Shown here piece after piece: positions 1 to 9,520 of a stretch of DNA of 64,000 bases. Both the position numbers and the translations under genes were made by a program. The stretch is taken from positions 1,594,501 through 1,658,500 of the forward strand of contig NZ_CP067129.1 in the NCBI RefSeq assembly GCF_028553745.1, given 5' to 3'. The stretch comes from Paracoccus seriniphilus (GTDB lineage Bacteria; Pseudomonadota; Alphaproteobacteria; Rhodobacterales; Rhodobacteraceae). A model generated the notes under the pieces. The model searched no databases. It saw nothing but the letters and a program-made list of their open reading frames with translations, and was not told the origin of the DNA. Position 1 is the first letter of the stretch; each line of letters opens with the position of its first letter.

Positions 1-2
1 TG

Positions 3-815
3 TCACGCACCGAGATGAACACCCGCAAGATTCTGGAACTGGCGCAGCGGCCCGACATTCCGGTTCACGCGGGCTGCGCCGGCCCGATGGATCGCGAACT
101 GGTCACCGCCGAACATGTGCACGGTCAATCCGGCCTTGACGGGATCGAGCTGCCCGAACCAACCATGCCGCTGCAAGAGCAACATGGTGTCGATTTCATC
201 ATCGACACGCTGCGCGCACAACCGGCAGACAGCGTAACTCTGGTTCCCATTGGGCCGCTGACGAATATTGCCACCGCCTTTCGCCGCGCCCCCGACATTA
301 TCACCCGCGTGCAGCAGATCGTTCTGATGGGCGGTGCCTATTTCGAGGTCGGCAATGTCACCCCGGCCGCCGAATTCAATATCTATGTCGATCCGATTGC
401 CGCGAAAGAGGTCTTCGCCTCTGGCGTGCCGCTTGTGGTTCTGCCCCTCGACGCCACGCATGAGGCGCTGACCTCGGCCGAATGGATCGCCGAAATGCGT
501 GCCCTGCCGAACCGCTGCGGTCCGGCCGTTGCAAGCTGGACCGATTTCTTCGAACGATATGACAAGGAGAAATACGGCAGCAAGGGGGCGCCGCTGCATG
601 ATCCCTGCACGATTGCCTGGCTGTTGCAGCCCGATCTGTTCACCGGGCGCCATATCAATGTCGAGATCGAAACGCAGGGAGAGTTCACCACCGGCATGAC
701 GGTAGCCGACTGGTGGGGCGTCACCGAGCGCACACCCAATGCGCTGTTCATCCGCCATGTGGATCGGGACAGGCTGTTTGCTCTGTTGAGCGAACGGTTG
801 GCGCGTCTGCCCTGA
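3..815 (+). CDS. Nucleoside hydrolase, IU-NH family (5' truncated by window edge)
   Basis: Hydrolyses the N-glycosidic bond of purine or pyrimidine ribonucleosides in salvage. The reading frame is open from base 3, and residues before the first ATG (S-R-T-E) continue the family sequence, so the real start lies outside the window. The missing N-terminus would carry the Asp-rich calcium site DxDxxxDD. Visible family landmarks are the block NVTPAAEFNIYVDP near residue 120 and the C-terminal HDPCTIAWLL, which supplies the conserved His-Asp pair. The stop codon abuts the stop of the convergent ompH gene with no intergenic base. Substrate preference cannot be told from this fragment. Confidence 0.9.
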   Translation, partial: SRTEMNTRKILELAQRPDIPVHAGCAGPMDRELVTAEHVHGQSGLDGIELPEPTMPLQEQHGVDFIIDTLRAQPADSVTLVPIGPLTNIATAFRRAPDIITRVQQIVLMGGAYFEVGNVTPAAEFNIYVDPIAAKEVFASGVPLVVLPLDATHEALTSAEWIAEMRALPNRCGPAVASWTDFFERYDKEKYGSKGAPLHDPCTIAWLLQPDLFTGRHINVEIETQGEFTTGMTVADWWGVTERTPNALFIRHVDRDRLFALLSERLARLP

Positions 816-1511
816 TCAGTTGTCAGATTGCGTGGCGGCATCCGGTGTCGGCGCTTCATCGGGTCTGGACCCATCGCCGATCCGCATGTTCAGACGCTCG
901 ATCAGATCCGTGGTGATGTCGATGGCATCCAGCGAAACAAAGACCGTGCGCCGATCCAGCACGGCAACCGCGCCGCGTTCCTGCATCACTTCACCCATGA
1001 CCTGCAGCGCCGCCTGAAAGAAGGCGGCCCTGTCGGCTTCAGCCTCGGCGTTAAGTCGCTGGACCATCTGGGCGCGCTCGCGCCGGATCGAGGTGGCACG
1101 CGCGTCAAAGGCTTCGGCAAGTTTGCGGAACTCGGCCGGGGCCAGCGCTGCCCGCTTCTGCGTCAACTCTGCCTCTTCGGCTGAAAGCTGGGCGGCGATA
1201 CGGTCGTTCTCCTCCGCGATCTCTCCGCCTTTCCGGGCAAGCTCGCGCTGCGCCCGCTGCCCCCAGGCCGAATCCTCATACAACCGCTCTTGATTGACCG
1301 TCAGGATGGGGGCATTGCCCACGGCCTTGCCCTTGGCTTCGATCGTGCGGGTGGGAAGCGCGGCATGATCTTCGGAATCCACCGTCGCTTCAGAGGTGGT
1401 CGAACCCAGATCGGACACCGCAGACGACATGTCGTCTTGCTGCGCCCAGACCGGCGACACGCCCCAAAACAGGCAGAACGCCAGTCCGGTGCATATCGTC
1501 CGGCTCTGCAT
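816..1511 (-). CDS. skp: OmpH/Skp family periplasmic chaperone
   Basis: Periplasmic holdase for unfolded outer-membrane proteins on their way to the Bam complex. The N-terminus is a clear Sec signal peptide, about residues 1-23, ending VWAQ. The middle, about residues 75-150, is rich in Glu, Arg, Ala and Gln and looks like the coiled-coil tentacle of Skp. It is 231 aa, longer than E. coli Skp because of an N-terminal linker and a Pro/Asp-rich tail. It starts inside an ATGA overlap with the bamA stop, so the two are probably translationally coupled. It is the last gene of the envelope operon here. Confidence 0.88.
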   Translation of the reverse strand: MQSRTICTGLAFCLFWGVSPVWAQQDDMSSAVSDLGSTTSEATVDSEDHAALPTRTIEAKGKAVGNAPILTVNQERLYEDSAWGQRAQRELARKGGEIAEENDRIAAQLSAEEAELTQKRAALAPAEFRKLAEAFDARATSIRRERAQMVQRLNAEAEADRAAFFQAALQVMGEVMQERGAVAVLDRRTVFVSLDAIDITTDLIERLNMRIGDGSRPDEAPTPDAATQSDN

Positions 1512-3814
1512 CAGAACTGGGTCGAAATGGTCAGATCGAAGTTCTGCTCTTCGTCATAATCTTCCTTGCGAACAGCCTTCGAGAAGTTGAAGCGCAGCGG
1601 ACCGATCGGCGTCGTCCAGAAGATCGAGGCACCGATTGCGGCGCGGATATGCATGTCGTCATCGACGGTCTCTCCATCCGTGCCGGTCGTGTCATCCAGC
1701 CCCCAGATAGAACCAATGTCGGCAAACAGGCCGCCGGTGATGCCATATTCCTCGGGCAGTCCCAGAGGGAATTGCGCCTCGGCACGCGCGGCCCAGAAAT
1801 ACTTGCCTCCCAGGGCATCCTCATTGTCCGCAGCCAGATCCCTCGGGCCAATGCCATTGGATTCAAATCCACGAATGCGCGAACCCGAACGGAAACGGTC
1901 GATGATCCATGTCGAGTAATCGCTATAGGCATGGACGCCGCCAGCCTCGATTTCCCCGCGGAAGGTCACATCATCGCGCCAGGCCGTGGATTCAAAGCCG
2001 GCAAGCGCGGTGGTGGTCACGCTTTTGACGTCGCCCCCCAAACCTGCGATATCCTGCGAGAAAGTGAACTTGTACGAGTTCAGCGGATCCAGCCCGGTAT
2101 TTCGTGTATCCCAGGTATAGGAATATCCCAGCGCCGACGTGATACGTTCGCCCACTTCCCGCTCCAGAATGGCCGAACTGTCCTCATCAAGATCACTGAG
2201 CCAGTCTTTCGACAGCTTGTAGCTCAGCTCAAGGCGGCCATTGGCAGAAACCGGGAAGTCGATCGAAGGATTGATGCCGACCGACCGCGTGTCGTAATCG
2301 GCATACCAATCCTCGGTTTCGCTATACCAGGTGTTGAACTTGAAACGCAGGTCACGCCCAAGGAAATAGGGCTCGATGAACCTGATCGATCCCTCGCGGT
2401 CGCCATCTGCAGTCGACACCGTCATGCCAAGTGTCTGGCCACGGCCCAGGAAGTTCGATTCATTCAGCGAGACATTCAGACCAACGCCTGCGCTGACGCC
2501 ATAGGACGCCCCGAATGACAGCGAGCCGGTGGGCTGCTCTTCGACGTTGACGTCGACGATCACCTGCTCCTGGCTGCTGCCCTGACGGCTTTCAACCTGA
2601 GCGTCCGAAAAATACCCCAGCGCCCGGATGCGTTCGGCAGCATTGCGGATTTCGCGCGGATTGAAGGGGTCGCCCTCAACGGTGGTGAACTGCCGACGGA
2701 TCACCTCATCCAGGGTGGTGGTGTTGCCCTCGATGTCTATCCGTTCGACGAAGACCCGCGGCCCACGCGTCAACGCGAAGGTCAGGTTGAGGGTCTGGTT
2801 CGACGGATTGCGCGTGATGCGAGGTTCGATATTGACGAAATTCAGACCCTGCTGAAGGGCGACCGTCTCCATCCGCCGAATGGTATTGTCGATGGTCGCA
2901 GGATTATAGACATCGCCGCGATCAACCCGGTTTTCCTTGCGGAAGGCTGCGGCATCGACGCCGGGAATTTCAGAGACGACATCAACCTGTCCAAAGCGAT
3001 AGCGCGGACCTTCCTGGATGTTGAAGGTGATATAGAAGGCATCGCGTTCCCGCGTCAGTTCGGGCGCCACGGCCTGAACCCGGAAATCGGCATAACCGCG
3101 CGAACGATAGAAATCCGTCAGCATCTTCTCGTCCAGCGGGATCCGCTCGGCGGCGAAAGTATCCCGGCGGATCAGGGCGCGCAGGATCCCTGCCTGCTTG
3201 GTCTCCAGCACCTGGCGCAGACGACGGTCGCTGAAGGCGCGGTTGCCGGTAAAGCTGATCCGTTCGACTTCGGTCAGATCACCTTCCTGGATCTCAAATA
3301 CCAGATCGACCCGATTGTCACCGCGCCGGATGATCTTGGGATCGACACGGGCGGCAAGACGGCCCTCGGTGGAATAGGCTTCGGCGATATTGGACGCATC
3401 CGCAATGGCCTGAGAGGGCTGATAGACGCGCCGCGACTTGCTTCGAACGATCTGCGCAAGCTGATCGTCCTTGATGCGGCGGTTCCCTTCGAAACTGATC
3501 TGGTTGATCGTCGGATATTCGCTGACCTTGATCACCAGAAGACTGCCTTGCGGGGTCACCTCGACCGTTTCGAACAGGCCAGATCCCTGCAGGCGCTGCA
3601 GGGCATCATTCAATTCCCCCGCCGAAACGTTCTGACCACGCGCAATATTGGCATAGGACAGGATGGTCGCCGGTTCGATCCGCTGCGCCCCTTCGATCCG
3701 GACGTCATTGAACACATATGCCGATGCTGCCTGCGGCACCAACAGCGCCGCCGGCACCGAGATGGTCAGAGCCGCCACCAGCGCGACCGCGCCCTTGCCC
3801 AGTTTCCGTGTCAT
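1511..3814 (-). CDS. bamA: Outer membrane protein assembly factor BamA
   Basis: Central beta-barrel of the Bam complex, which inserts proteins into the outer membrane. It is 767 aa, normal for the family. A signal peptide (about 1-32, ending ASAYVF) precedes repeated POTRA modules up to roughly residue 430, recognisable by blocks such as RIEGAQRI, FEGNRRIKDDQL and ITGNRAF-like segments. The C-terminal Omp85 barrel ends in Phe (TISTQF), the usual outer-membrane targeting signature. The stop overlaps the start of skp. About 100 bases separate it from rseP upstream, so an internal promoter is possible. Confidence 0.96.
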   Translation of the reverse strand: MTRKLGKGAVALVAALTISVPAALLVPQAASAYVFNDVRIEGAQRIEPATILSYANIARGQNVSAGELNDALQRLQGSGLFETVEVTPQGSLLVIKVSEYPTINQISFEGNRRIKDDQLAQIVRSKSRRVYQPSQAIADASNIAEAYSTEGRLAARVDPKIIRRGDNRVDLVFEIQEGDLTEVERISFTGNRAFSDRRLRQVLETKQAGILRALIRRDTFAAERIPLDEKMLTDFYRSRGYADFRVQAVAPELTRERDAFYITFNIQEGPRYRFGQVDVVSEIPGVDAAAFRKENRVDRGDVYNPATIDNTIRRMETVALQQGLNFVNIEPRITRNPSNQTLNLTFALTRGPRVFVERIDIEGNTTTLDEVIRRQFTTVEGDPFNPREIRNAAERIRALGYFSDAQVESRQGSSQEQVIVDVNVEEQPTGSLSFGASYGVSAGVGLNVSLNESNFLGRGQTLGMTVSTADGDREGSIRFIEPYFLGRDLRFKFNTWYSETEDWYADYDTRSVGINPSIDFPVSANGRLELSYKLSKDWLSDLDEDSSAILEREVGERITSALGYSYTWDTRNTGLDPLNSYKFTFSQDIAGLGGDVKSVTTTALAGFESTAWRDDVTFRGEIEAGGVHAYSDYSTWIIDRFRSGSRIRGFESNGIGPRDLAADNEDALGGKYFWAARAEAQFPLGLPEEYGITGGLFADIGSIWGLDDTTGTDGETVDDDMHIRAAIGASIFWTTPIGPLRFNFSKAVRKEDYDEEQNFDLTISTQF

Positions 3815-3917
3815 CGCTGCCCCTCTTTTTCAAGCCTGCAATGGTGCGCTGCGAGCACCTTCTTTTGCGCATAGCTTGTGCCCCAAAGCTGCCCTGCTGT
3901 CAAAAGCACATCGCACT

Positions 3918-5249
3918 TCAGGGGCAGAAAAGATCATTCGTGAGGCCGAAAATCATCAGGCTGAGCACCGCAGCCATGCCAATCGCCGTCAACAGGTTCA
4001 GCACGCGGTCGGATGGCGGACGACCACTGATGGCCTCGTAGACATAGAACATCAGGTGGCCGCCATCCAGAACCGGAACCGGCAACAGGTTCAGAAAACC
4101 GATGGCCGCCGAAAGAACCGCGATCCACCACAGAAAGCTGGCCCCGCCCGCACTGGCAGCCTGTCCCGTGCTTTCGGCGATGCTGATGGCACCGCCCAGA
4201 TTGCAACTGCCGATCTGGCCCGAAATCATCGCCCACATTCCCGCCAGCGAAGACGTGATGATCCCCCAGGTCTGCAACGCCCCCAGCCAAAGGGATTCAG
4301 CCAGCCCGGCCCGGCGGGTTGCAGGCGCGAAATAGCCCTCGCCTCCGGTCACACCGATCAGCCAGCGTTTTTCATAGCCTCCCCCGGCCAGGGGCAGATC
4401 CTGTTGTTTCGGCACCAGCGTATAATCCGCGGTTCCCTGTTCCGGACGCCAGACCGTCAGCGCCAGCGGACGGCCAGCGGCGGCCTCGACACTGCTACGC
4501 ATCTGGGAAAAGCGCGAGATCGGCTTGTCCTCGATGGCAAGAACCACATCACCCGCCTTCAGACCTGCATCTGCCGCCGCACTGCGGGGTGCAACGCCGG
4601 TGATGCGCGGCGGAATCGGATCCGGCCCCTGCACCGTGACCAACTCACCCGCGCGCCGGACCTGCCAGTCATATTCCGTGGCGATCGGCAGTTCTGACCC
4701 CACCCGTCCGATATCGCCCCAGCTTGAAATCGGTTGCTCGTTGATGGCGATGATTTCATCACCCGGTCGCAACTCGTTGACGACGCCCGGGGGGGCGGCA
4801 GCAATTTCTCCGACGCGGACTTCCTGGGTCGGCAATCCCTGGAACAGGGCAAAGCCCGCGAAGATCAGGATCGAAAGGATGAAATTGAACACCGGCCCTG
4901 CCAGCAGCGTGGCAAACCGCGCCCATAGCGGCGCCCCGGTCAGCGTCTGGCGCCGCAGGGCCGGATCGACCTGCTGGCCGGTTCCGGCGCTGGCGGCATT
5001 GGAATCCCCCAGAAAGCGCACATAGCCCCCCAGCGGGACTGCTGCGACCTGCCACAAGGTGCCCCTGCGGTCACGCCGCGCGAAAAGCCGCGGCCCGAAG
5101 CCGACCGAGAACACCTCGGCCCGAATTCCGGACAGCCGGCCAATGATGTAGTGACCATATTCATGGACAGTCACAATGACCGCCAAGGCCACGACAAAGC
5201 TGGCAAGGGTCCAGAGCGTGCCGCCAAATTGCGGGATCATATCTGTCAT
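3918..5249 (-). CDS. rseP: RIP site-2 zinc metalloprotease RseP
   Basis: Intramembrane protease, known in the family for cleaving anti-sigma factors and remnant signal peptides. The zinc motif HEYGH is at residues 29-33 in the first membrane helix, and the second active-site motif LDGGH lies near residue 395. Two PDZ-like segments lie between (about residues 130-300), with GDEIIAINEQP and GDVVLAIEDKP as their typical cores. I chose the ATG at 5249 because it overlaps the dxr stop as ATGA and begins MTDMIPQFGG; a longer frame would add 11 poor residues inside dxr. Length 443 aa is normal. Confidence 0.94.
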   Translation of the reverse strand: MTDMIPQFGGTLWTLASFVVALAVIVTVHEYGHYIIGRLSGIRAEVFSVGFGPRLFARRDRRGTLWQVAAVPLGGYVRFLGDSNAASAGTGQQVDPALRRQTLTGAPLWARFATLLAGPVFNFILSILIFAGFALFQGLPTQEVRVGEIAAAPPGVVNELRPGDEIIAINEQPISSWGDIGRVGSELPIATEYDWQVRRAGELVTVQGPDPIPPRITGVAPRSAAADAGLKAGDVVLAIEDKPISRFSQMRSSVEAAAGRPLALTVWRPEQGTADYTLVPKQQDLPLAGGGYEKRWLIGVTGGEGYFAPATRRAGLAESLWLGALQTWGIITSSLAGMWAMISGQIGSCNLGGAISIAESTGQAASAGGASFLWWIAVLSAAIGFLNLLPVPVLDGGHLMFYVYEAISGRPPSDRVLNLLTAIGMAAVLSLMIFGLTNDLFCP

Positions 5250-6403
5250 GCAGCGGCCTCTTGTCGTGCCAGGCGATCCCAATGCAGGACCGTCTCCAAT
5301 GTCTCGGGTGCAGCAGTGAAACCGTCCCGGCCCGCCATGGCTTCCAGGGTTGCTTCAACCCGGGGCGCCATTTGAGTGAAACGGATCTTTCCTGCGATGA
5401 AATCGTCCAGGGCCTGCTCCTTGGCGGCATTGAACACCGCCCCGGACATGCCGCCCGCATGCATGACCTGCCGGGCAAGGCGAAGGGCCGGCCAGCGGGT
5501 TTCATCCGGTGCGCGAAATGTCAGGCTGCCAATGGCCGCCAGATCCAGCGGTGCTACCGGCAGCGCCGCGCGTTCAGGCCAGTTCAGCGCATAGCCAATG
5601 GCGTGGCGCATGTCAGGCGCGCCCAGATGGGCAATCGTGCCGCCATCGACATGGCTGACCATGGCATGAATGATCGATTCAGGATGAACCAGAACCTTGA
5701 TGCGATCTGCTTCGACGCCGAAAAATTCCTTGGCTTCTATGACTTCCATGGCCTTGTTGAACATCGACGCGCTGTCGATCGTGATCCGCTGACCCATGGC
5801 CCAGTTCGGATGGGTCGAGGCCTCGGCAACCGTGGCCGAGGCCAGGCGTTCCAGCGGCCAGTCGCGAAAGGCCCCGCCCGAGGCGGTAATCGTCACATCC
5901 TTGACAGTTTCAAGGTTTTCATGTGCAAGCGCTTGAAAAATTGCAGAATGTTCAGAATCAACAGGCAGGATGGTCCCGCCGTGGGCTTTTGCGACATCCT
6001 GAATCAACGGTCCGGCACAGACCAGGGATTCCTTGTTTGCCAGCGCCAGAACGCCGCCCTGTTCCAACGCACGCAACCCGGGGGCCAGACCGGCCGAGCC
6101 GACAATCGCCGACAGCACCCAGTCAGCGGGCCGAGCCGCGGCCTCGATCAGGGCCTCGGTGCCTGCAGCGGCCTCTACGCCACTTCCTGCCAGAGCGTCG
6201 CGCAGGTCCGGCAACAGATGCTCATGCGCGGTCACGGCGATTTCGGCCTGCAATTCCCGCGCCATTCCGGACAGGCGTTCGATATTGCGACCTCCGGTCA
6301 GCGCAACGACATTGAAAGCCGCAGCCCCGCCCGCACGCCGGATCAGATCAAAGCCATTGCTTCCGACCGAACCGGTCGCACCAAGAATTGAGATACGTCG
6401 CAT
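5246..6403 (-). CDS. dxr: 1-deoxy-D-xylulose 5-phosphate reductoisomerase
   Basis: Converts DXP to MEP with NADPH, the first committed step of non-mevalonate isoprenoid synthesis. The N-terminal GATGSVGSNG (residues 8-17) is the NADPH-binding loop. LPVDSEHSAIFQ and the TASGGAFRDWP block are signature substrate and metal-binding regions. It is 385 aa, normal length. It lies between cdsA (3-bp gap) and rseP (4-bp overlap). With uppS two genes upstream, the operon couples isoprenoid supply to undecaprenyl phosphate synthesis. Confidence 0.97.
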   Translation of the reverse strand: MRRISILGATGSVGSNGFDLIRRAGGAAAFNVVALTGGRNIERLSGMARELQAEIAVTAHEHLLPDLRDALAGSGVEAAAGTEALIEAAARPADWVLSAIVGSAGLAPGLRALEQGGVLALANKESLVCAGPLIQDVAKAHGGTILPVDSEHSAIFQALAHENLETVKDVTITASGGAFRDWPLERLASATVAEASTHPNWAMGQRITIDSASMFNKAMEVIEAKEFFGVEADRIKVLVHPESIIHAMVSHVDGGTIAHLGAPDMRHAIGYALNWPERAALPVAPLDLAAIGSLTFRAPDETRWPALRLARQVMHAGGMSGAVFNAAKEQALDDFIAGKIRFTQMAPRVEATLEAMAGRDGFTAAPETLETVLHWDRLARQEAAA

Positions 6404-6406
6404 TGC

Positions 6407-7255
6407 TCAGTTCACCGCAGGTAGACTGGTCAAAAGCCCGATCAGCAGGATCGCCAGAACGGCACCGGTGACAGCATCGAAACGATCCATGAAGCCGCCA
6501 TGGCCGGGAATCAGGTTGGAACTGTCCTTGACCCCGGCGCGCCGTTTCAGCCAGCTTTCGGCGATATCACCCATCTGCCCCGCGAAACAGACCAGAGGAG
6601 AGACCCAGACCAGGGATGCGTCGCCATGCCCGGACAACCACAGCAAGGCACCCAGGATTGCCGCGCCGATCCAGCCGGCAACGGTTCCCGACCAGGTCTT
6701 TTTCGGGCTGAGCGAGGGCCAGAATTTCGGACCGCCCAAGATGCGACCAAAGAAATAGCCCGCCGTATCCGAAACGATGACGATGCCCATCAGCCACAGC
6801 ACGAAGCCCAGGCCATAATCTTCACGAAACAGCACGAGACCATAGGCAACAAGCAGGATGGCAATTCCGAAAATGCCATAGGTCAGACGGTCACGACGGG
6901 CCGCCCCTGGCAGGCCAAGGATGATCGGCAACAGCAATGCCACCCAAGCCAGCGGGTGATACAGGACCAGCGCCAGAAACTGGGAAACGCCGGCAATCGC
7001 GGCCAGGACCAGCGGCCGCCAGCTGCCGAATGGTCCGGCATGCAGTTGCGGATGGCGCCAGCCAGTCATATTGGCCAGTTCCCAGAAGGTGACCGCACAG
7101 ATCACTGCCATGCCCAGACGCAACCAGATTCCAGTCGCGCTGGCCAGCAGAACCCCGATGCCCAACAAAACCACCGTCGAGGCGATGCGTCGCGACAGAT
7201 CGCCCCATTTTCCCGAAGTCGAGGGCTGTGGTGTCATGGGATCCCTCTTGCTCAT
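6407..7255 (-). CDS. cdsA: Phosphatidate cytidylyltransferase
   Basis: Makes CDP-diacylglycerol from CTP and phosphatidic acid for phospholipid synthesis. It is 282 aa with about seven to eight hydrophobic segments. The C-terminal family signature S-x2-KR-x4-KD is present as SWLKRRAGVKD, followed by IPGHGGFMDRFD near residue 245. The start overlaps the uppS stop by 4 bp (ATGA). The first 25 residues are polar and could be shortened to the second Met (MTPQPS) at 7237. Confidence 0.95.
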   Translation of the reverse strand: MSKRDPMTPQPSTSGKWGDLSRRIASTVVLLGIGVLLASATGIWLRLGMAVICAVTFWELANMTGWRHPQLHAGPFGSWRPLVLAAIAGVSQFLALVLYHPLAWVALLLPIILGLPGAARRDRLTYGIFGIAILLVAYGLVLFREDYGLGFVLWLMGIVIVSDTAGYFFGRILGGPKFWPSLSPKKTWSGTVAGWIGAAILGALLWLSGHGDASLVWVSPLVCFAGQMGDIAESWLKRRAGVKDSSNLIPGHGGFMDRFDAVTGAVLAILLIGLLTSLPAVN

Positions 7256-7983
7256 ACGCCTCCGAAACGACGCTCGCGCAGACCGAACCTCTCGAGAATT
7301 TCGGCAAGATGATCGGGCGTGAAATCCGGCCAGAGCGTCTGGGTAAATTCATATTCGGCATAGGCCGCCTGCCATGGCAGGAAATTCGATGTCCGGGTTT
7401 CGCCGGATGTCCGGATCACCAGATCAGGATCAGGCTGACCCGCCGTGTCCAGACATGCGGCCAGATCCGCCTCGCTCGGCGTATCAACCTCACCGCTTGC
7501 AACCTTTTGCGCCAGACGACCGGCAGCGCGCGTCAACTCGTCCCGACCGCCGTAATTGATCGCGACGGTCAGGTTCAGGCGGGTGTTTCCCGCCGTCCGG
7601 GATTCGATTGACGCCATCAGCGCCTGAAGCTTTGGGTCCAGACGCTCGCGCCCACCGATAAATCGCATGCGCACGCCTTCGGCGGACATGCCCTCGGCCT
7701 CGCGCTCGATGTAGCGGCGAAAGATCTTCATCAGGCCAAGAACCTCTTCGGTCGATCTTTTCCAGTTCTCGGTGGAAAAGGCATAGACCGTCAGCCAGTT
7801 CACCCCCAGATCGGGGCAGGCACGGACAATCTGCTTGACCCGTTCCGCGCCCCGTCTGTGGCCGACAAGACGCGGCCAGCCGCGCTCGACCGCCCAACGG
7901 CCATTGCCGTCCATGATGATGGCCACGTGACGATTCGACGTGGCGCCCTCTGACGCAAGAGCCTGTGCAGTTTTCGCGGCCAT
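7252..7983 (-). CDS. uppS: Di-trans,poly-cis-undecaprenyl-diphosphate synthase
   Basis: Builds C55 undecaprenyl diphosphate, the lipid carrier for cell-wall and polysaccharide export, by cis condensation of IPP onto FPP. The catalytic block IMDGNGRWA is near residue 19, and RTSGETRTSNFLPW near residue 193 completes the substrate pocket. The ATG at 7983 (MAAKTAQ) gives 243 aa, a normal length. The longer frame to 8040 would run into frr and adds an Arg-rich stretch unlike the family. The frr stop is 7 bases upstream. Confidence 0.96.
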   Translation of the reverse strand: MAAKTAQALASEGATSNRHVAIIMDGNGRWAVERGWPRLVGHRRGAERVKQIVRACPDLGVNWLTVYAFSTENWKRSTEEVLGLMKIFRRYIEREAEGMSAEGVRMRFIGGRERLDPKLQALMASIESRTAGNTRLNLTVAINYGGRDELTRAAGRLAQKVASGEVDTPSEADLAACLDTAGQPDPDLVIRTSGETRTSNFLPWQAAYAEYEFTQTLWPDFTPDHLAEILERFGLRERRFGGV

Positions 7984-7990
7984 TATTACC

Positions 7991-8554
7991 TCAGACCTGC
8001 ATGATCTCGGCCTGCTTGGCCTCGAGCGCCTCATCAACAAGGCGGATCATCTTGTCGGTCAATTCCTGAACTGCGGTTTCCCAGAATTTCTGGTCGTCTT
8101 CGGGCATGCCATTGGCCTTGCCCTTCTTGACCTGGTCCATGCCGTCACGACGCACATTGCGCACGGCAACGCGGGCGCTTTCGGCATATTGGGCGGCGAC
8201 CTTGGTCAGTTCCTTGCGCCGTTCCTCGTTCAACTCGGGGATCGGCAACATGATGATGGTGCCATTGGTCTGCGGATTGATGCCAAGTCCGCTTTCGCGA
8301 ATGGCCTTCTCGACCTTGCCGACCATCGACTTGTCCCAGATGTTGATCGTCACCATCCGGGGTTCGGGCACATTGACCGTTCCCAGCTGGTTCACCGGGG
8401 TCATCTGGCCGTAGGCCTCTACCTGCACGGGTTCAACCATGGATGCCGACGCACGACCGGTCCGCAACGATGCGAATTCGTGGCGCAGGCTTTCCATGGC
8501 GCCCTTCATGCGACGTTCCAGATCGTCAATGTCGATTTCGATGTCCTCTGCCAT
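7991..8554 (-). CDS. frr: Ribosome recycling factor
   Basis: Works with EF-G to split the post-termination ribosome. It is 187 aa from the ATG at 8554 ([16 protein letters not shown]), matching the family's 185 aa; upstream in-frame Met codons only extend a non-conserved tail. Conserved segments include [14 protein letters not shown] and NLGLGE-type hinge residues, with the tail helix ending AKQAEIMQV. In most proteobacteria frr directly follows pyrH; here a sodium channel gene lies between them. Confidence 0.96.
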   Translation of the reverse strand: MAEDIEIDIDDLERRMKGAMESLRHEFASLRTGRASASMVEPVQVEAYGQMTPVNQLGTVNVPEPRMVTINIWDKSMVGKVEKAIRESGLGINPQTNGTIIMLPIPELNEERRKELTKVAAQYAESARVAVRNVRRDGMDQVKKGKANGMPEDDQKFWETAVQELTDKMIRLVDEALEAKQAEIMQV

Positions 8555-8689
8555 ATCGGACTGCCTCTGAATTGAATTTCGTTTGCTTGTAACCATAATG
8601 CGCAGCATTGGCAAAGGCTTTGCCCAAGTGTCAGGCAAAGGTCAGCCGTCCATCGAACAGATCGCACAAGCCCTGCCGGCGCTGGTATT

Positions 8690-9511
8690 CTAATCCCCTG
8701 CCTCGCCGTTCTGGCGCGGTCCGCCGACCTGCCCCGTCGGCAGTCCGGACAGGCGCTTCTCGATACTGTCCAGCCGTGCCAGAACCTCGTCGCGATAGAC
8801 CCCGGTATTCTCGTTTTCTTCCTGATGATGGGCGTCCTGCATCGAGTTCACGATCAGACCCACCACGAGGTTCATGACTGCAAATGTCGTCACCAGAATG
8901 AAGGGCACAAAGAACAGCCACGCCTTGGGATGAACCTCCATGACCGGGCGGACGATTCCCATCGACCAGCTTTCCAGCGTCATGACCTGAAACAGGGAAT
9001 AGGCCGATTTGCCCAATGTCCCGAACCAGTCGGGAAAGGTCGGGCCGAACATCTTCGTCGCGATCACGGCCGCAATGTAAAAGATGATTCCCATCAGCAG
9101 GAAAACGCTGGCCATGCCAGGCAGGGCATCCAGGAATCCCTCGACCACGCGACGCAGACGCGGCGTTACCGAAACGATTCGCAGCAGCCGCAGGATTCGC
9201 AACGCCCGAAGGACCGACAACGCCTGGGTCGCCGGCATCAGGGCGATTCCGACGATGACGAAATCAAAGACGTTCCAGCCATCGCGGAAAAACCGTGCTC
9301 CGCGAGCAAAGAGCTTTGCCGCAAGCTCGATCACGAAGATCGACAGGCACAGCGCGTCCAGAAACAGGATCAGCGGTCCGAAGTGGCTCATGACCTCATC
9401 CGAGGTCTCAAAACCCAGAATCACCGCGTTGAACATGATGACGGCGGTGATGACATGCTGAGCGACCTGACTGTGAACCATCAGGTCGATACGGGCGCGC
9501 AGAGAATTCAT
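8690..9511 (-). CDS. Voltage-gated sodium channel, BacNav (NaChBac-like) family
   Basis: Single-repeat, six-helix ion channel that would assemble as a tetramer in the inner membrane. The S4 voltage sensor (about residues 100-122) has Arg at every third position in LRALRILRLLRI. The pore loop contains TLESWSM (about residue 178), the selectivity filter of bacterial sodium channels. S6 (FAVMNLVVGLIVNSM) is followed by an acidic neck and a C-terminal helix that looks like the family's coiled-coil tetramerisation segment. It is 273 aa, matching NaChBac-type channels. It starts 9 bp after the pyrH stop; 135 bp separate it from frr. Confidence 0.93.
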   Translation of the reverse strand: MNSLRARIDLMVHSQVAQHVITAVIMFNAVILGFETSDEVMSHFGPLILFLDALCLSIFVIELAAKLFARGARFFRDGWNVFDFVIVGIALMPATQALSVLRALRILRLLRIVSVTPRLRRVVEGFLDALPGMASVFLLMGIIFYIAAVIATKMFGPTFPDWFGTLGKSAYSLFQVMTLESWSMGIVRPVMEVHPKAWLFFVPFILVTTFAVMNLVVGLIVNSMQDAHHQEENENTGVYRDEVLARLDSIEKRLSGLPTGQVGGPRQNGEAGD

Positions 9512-9520
9512 GTCAGCCTG

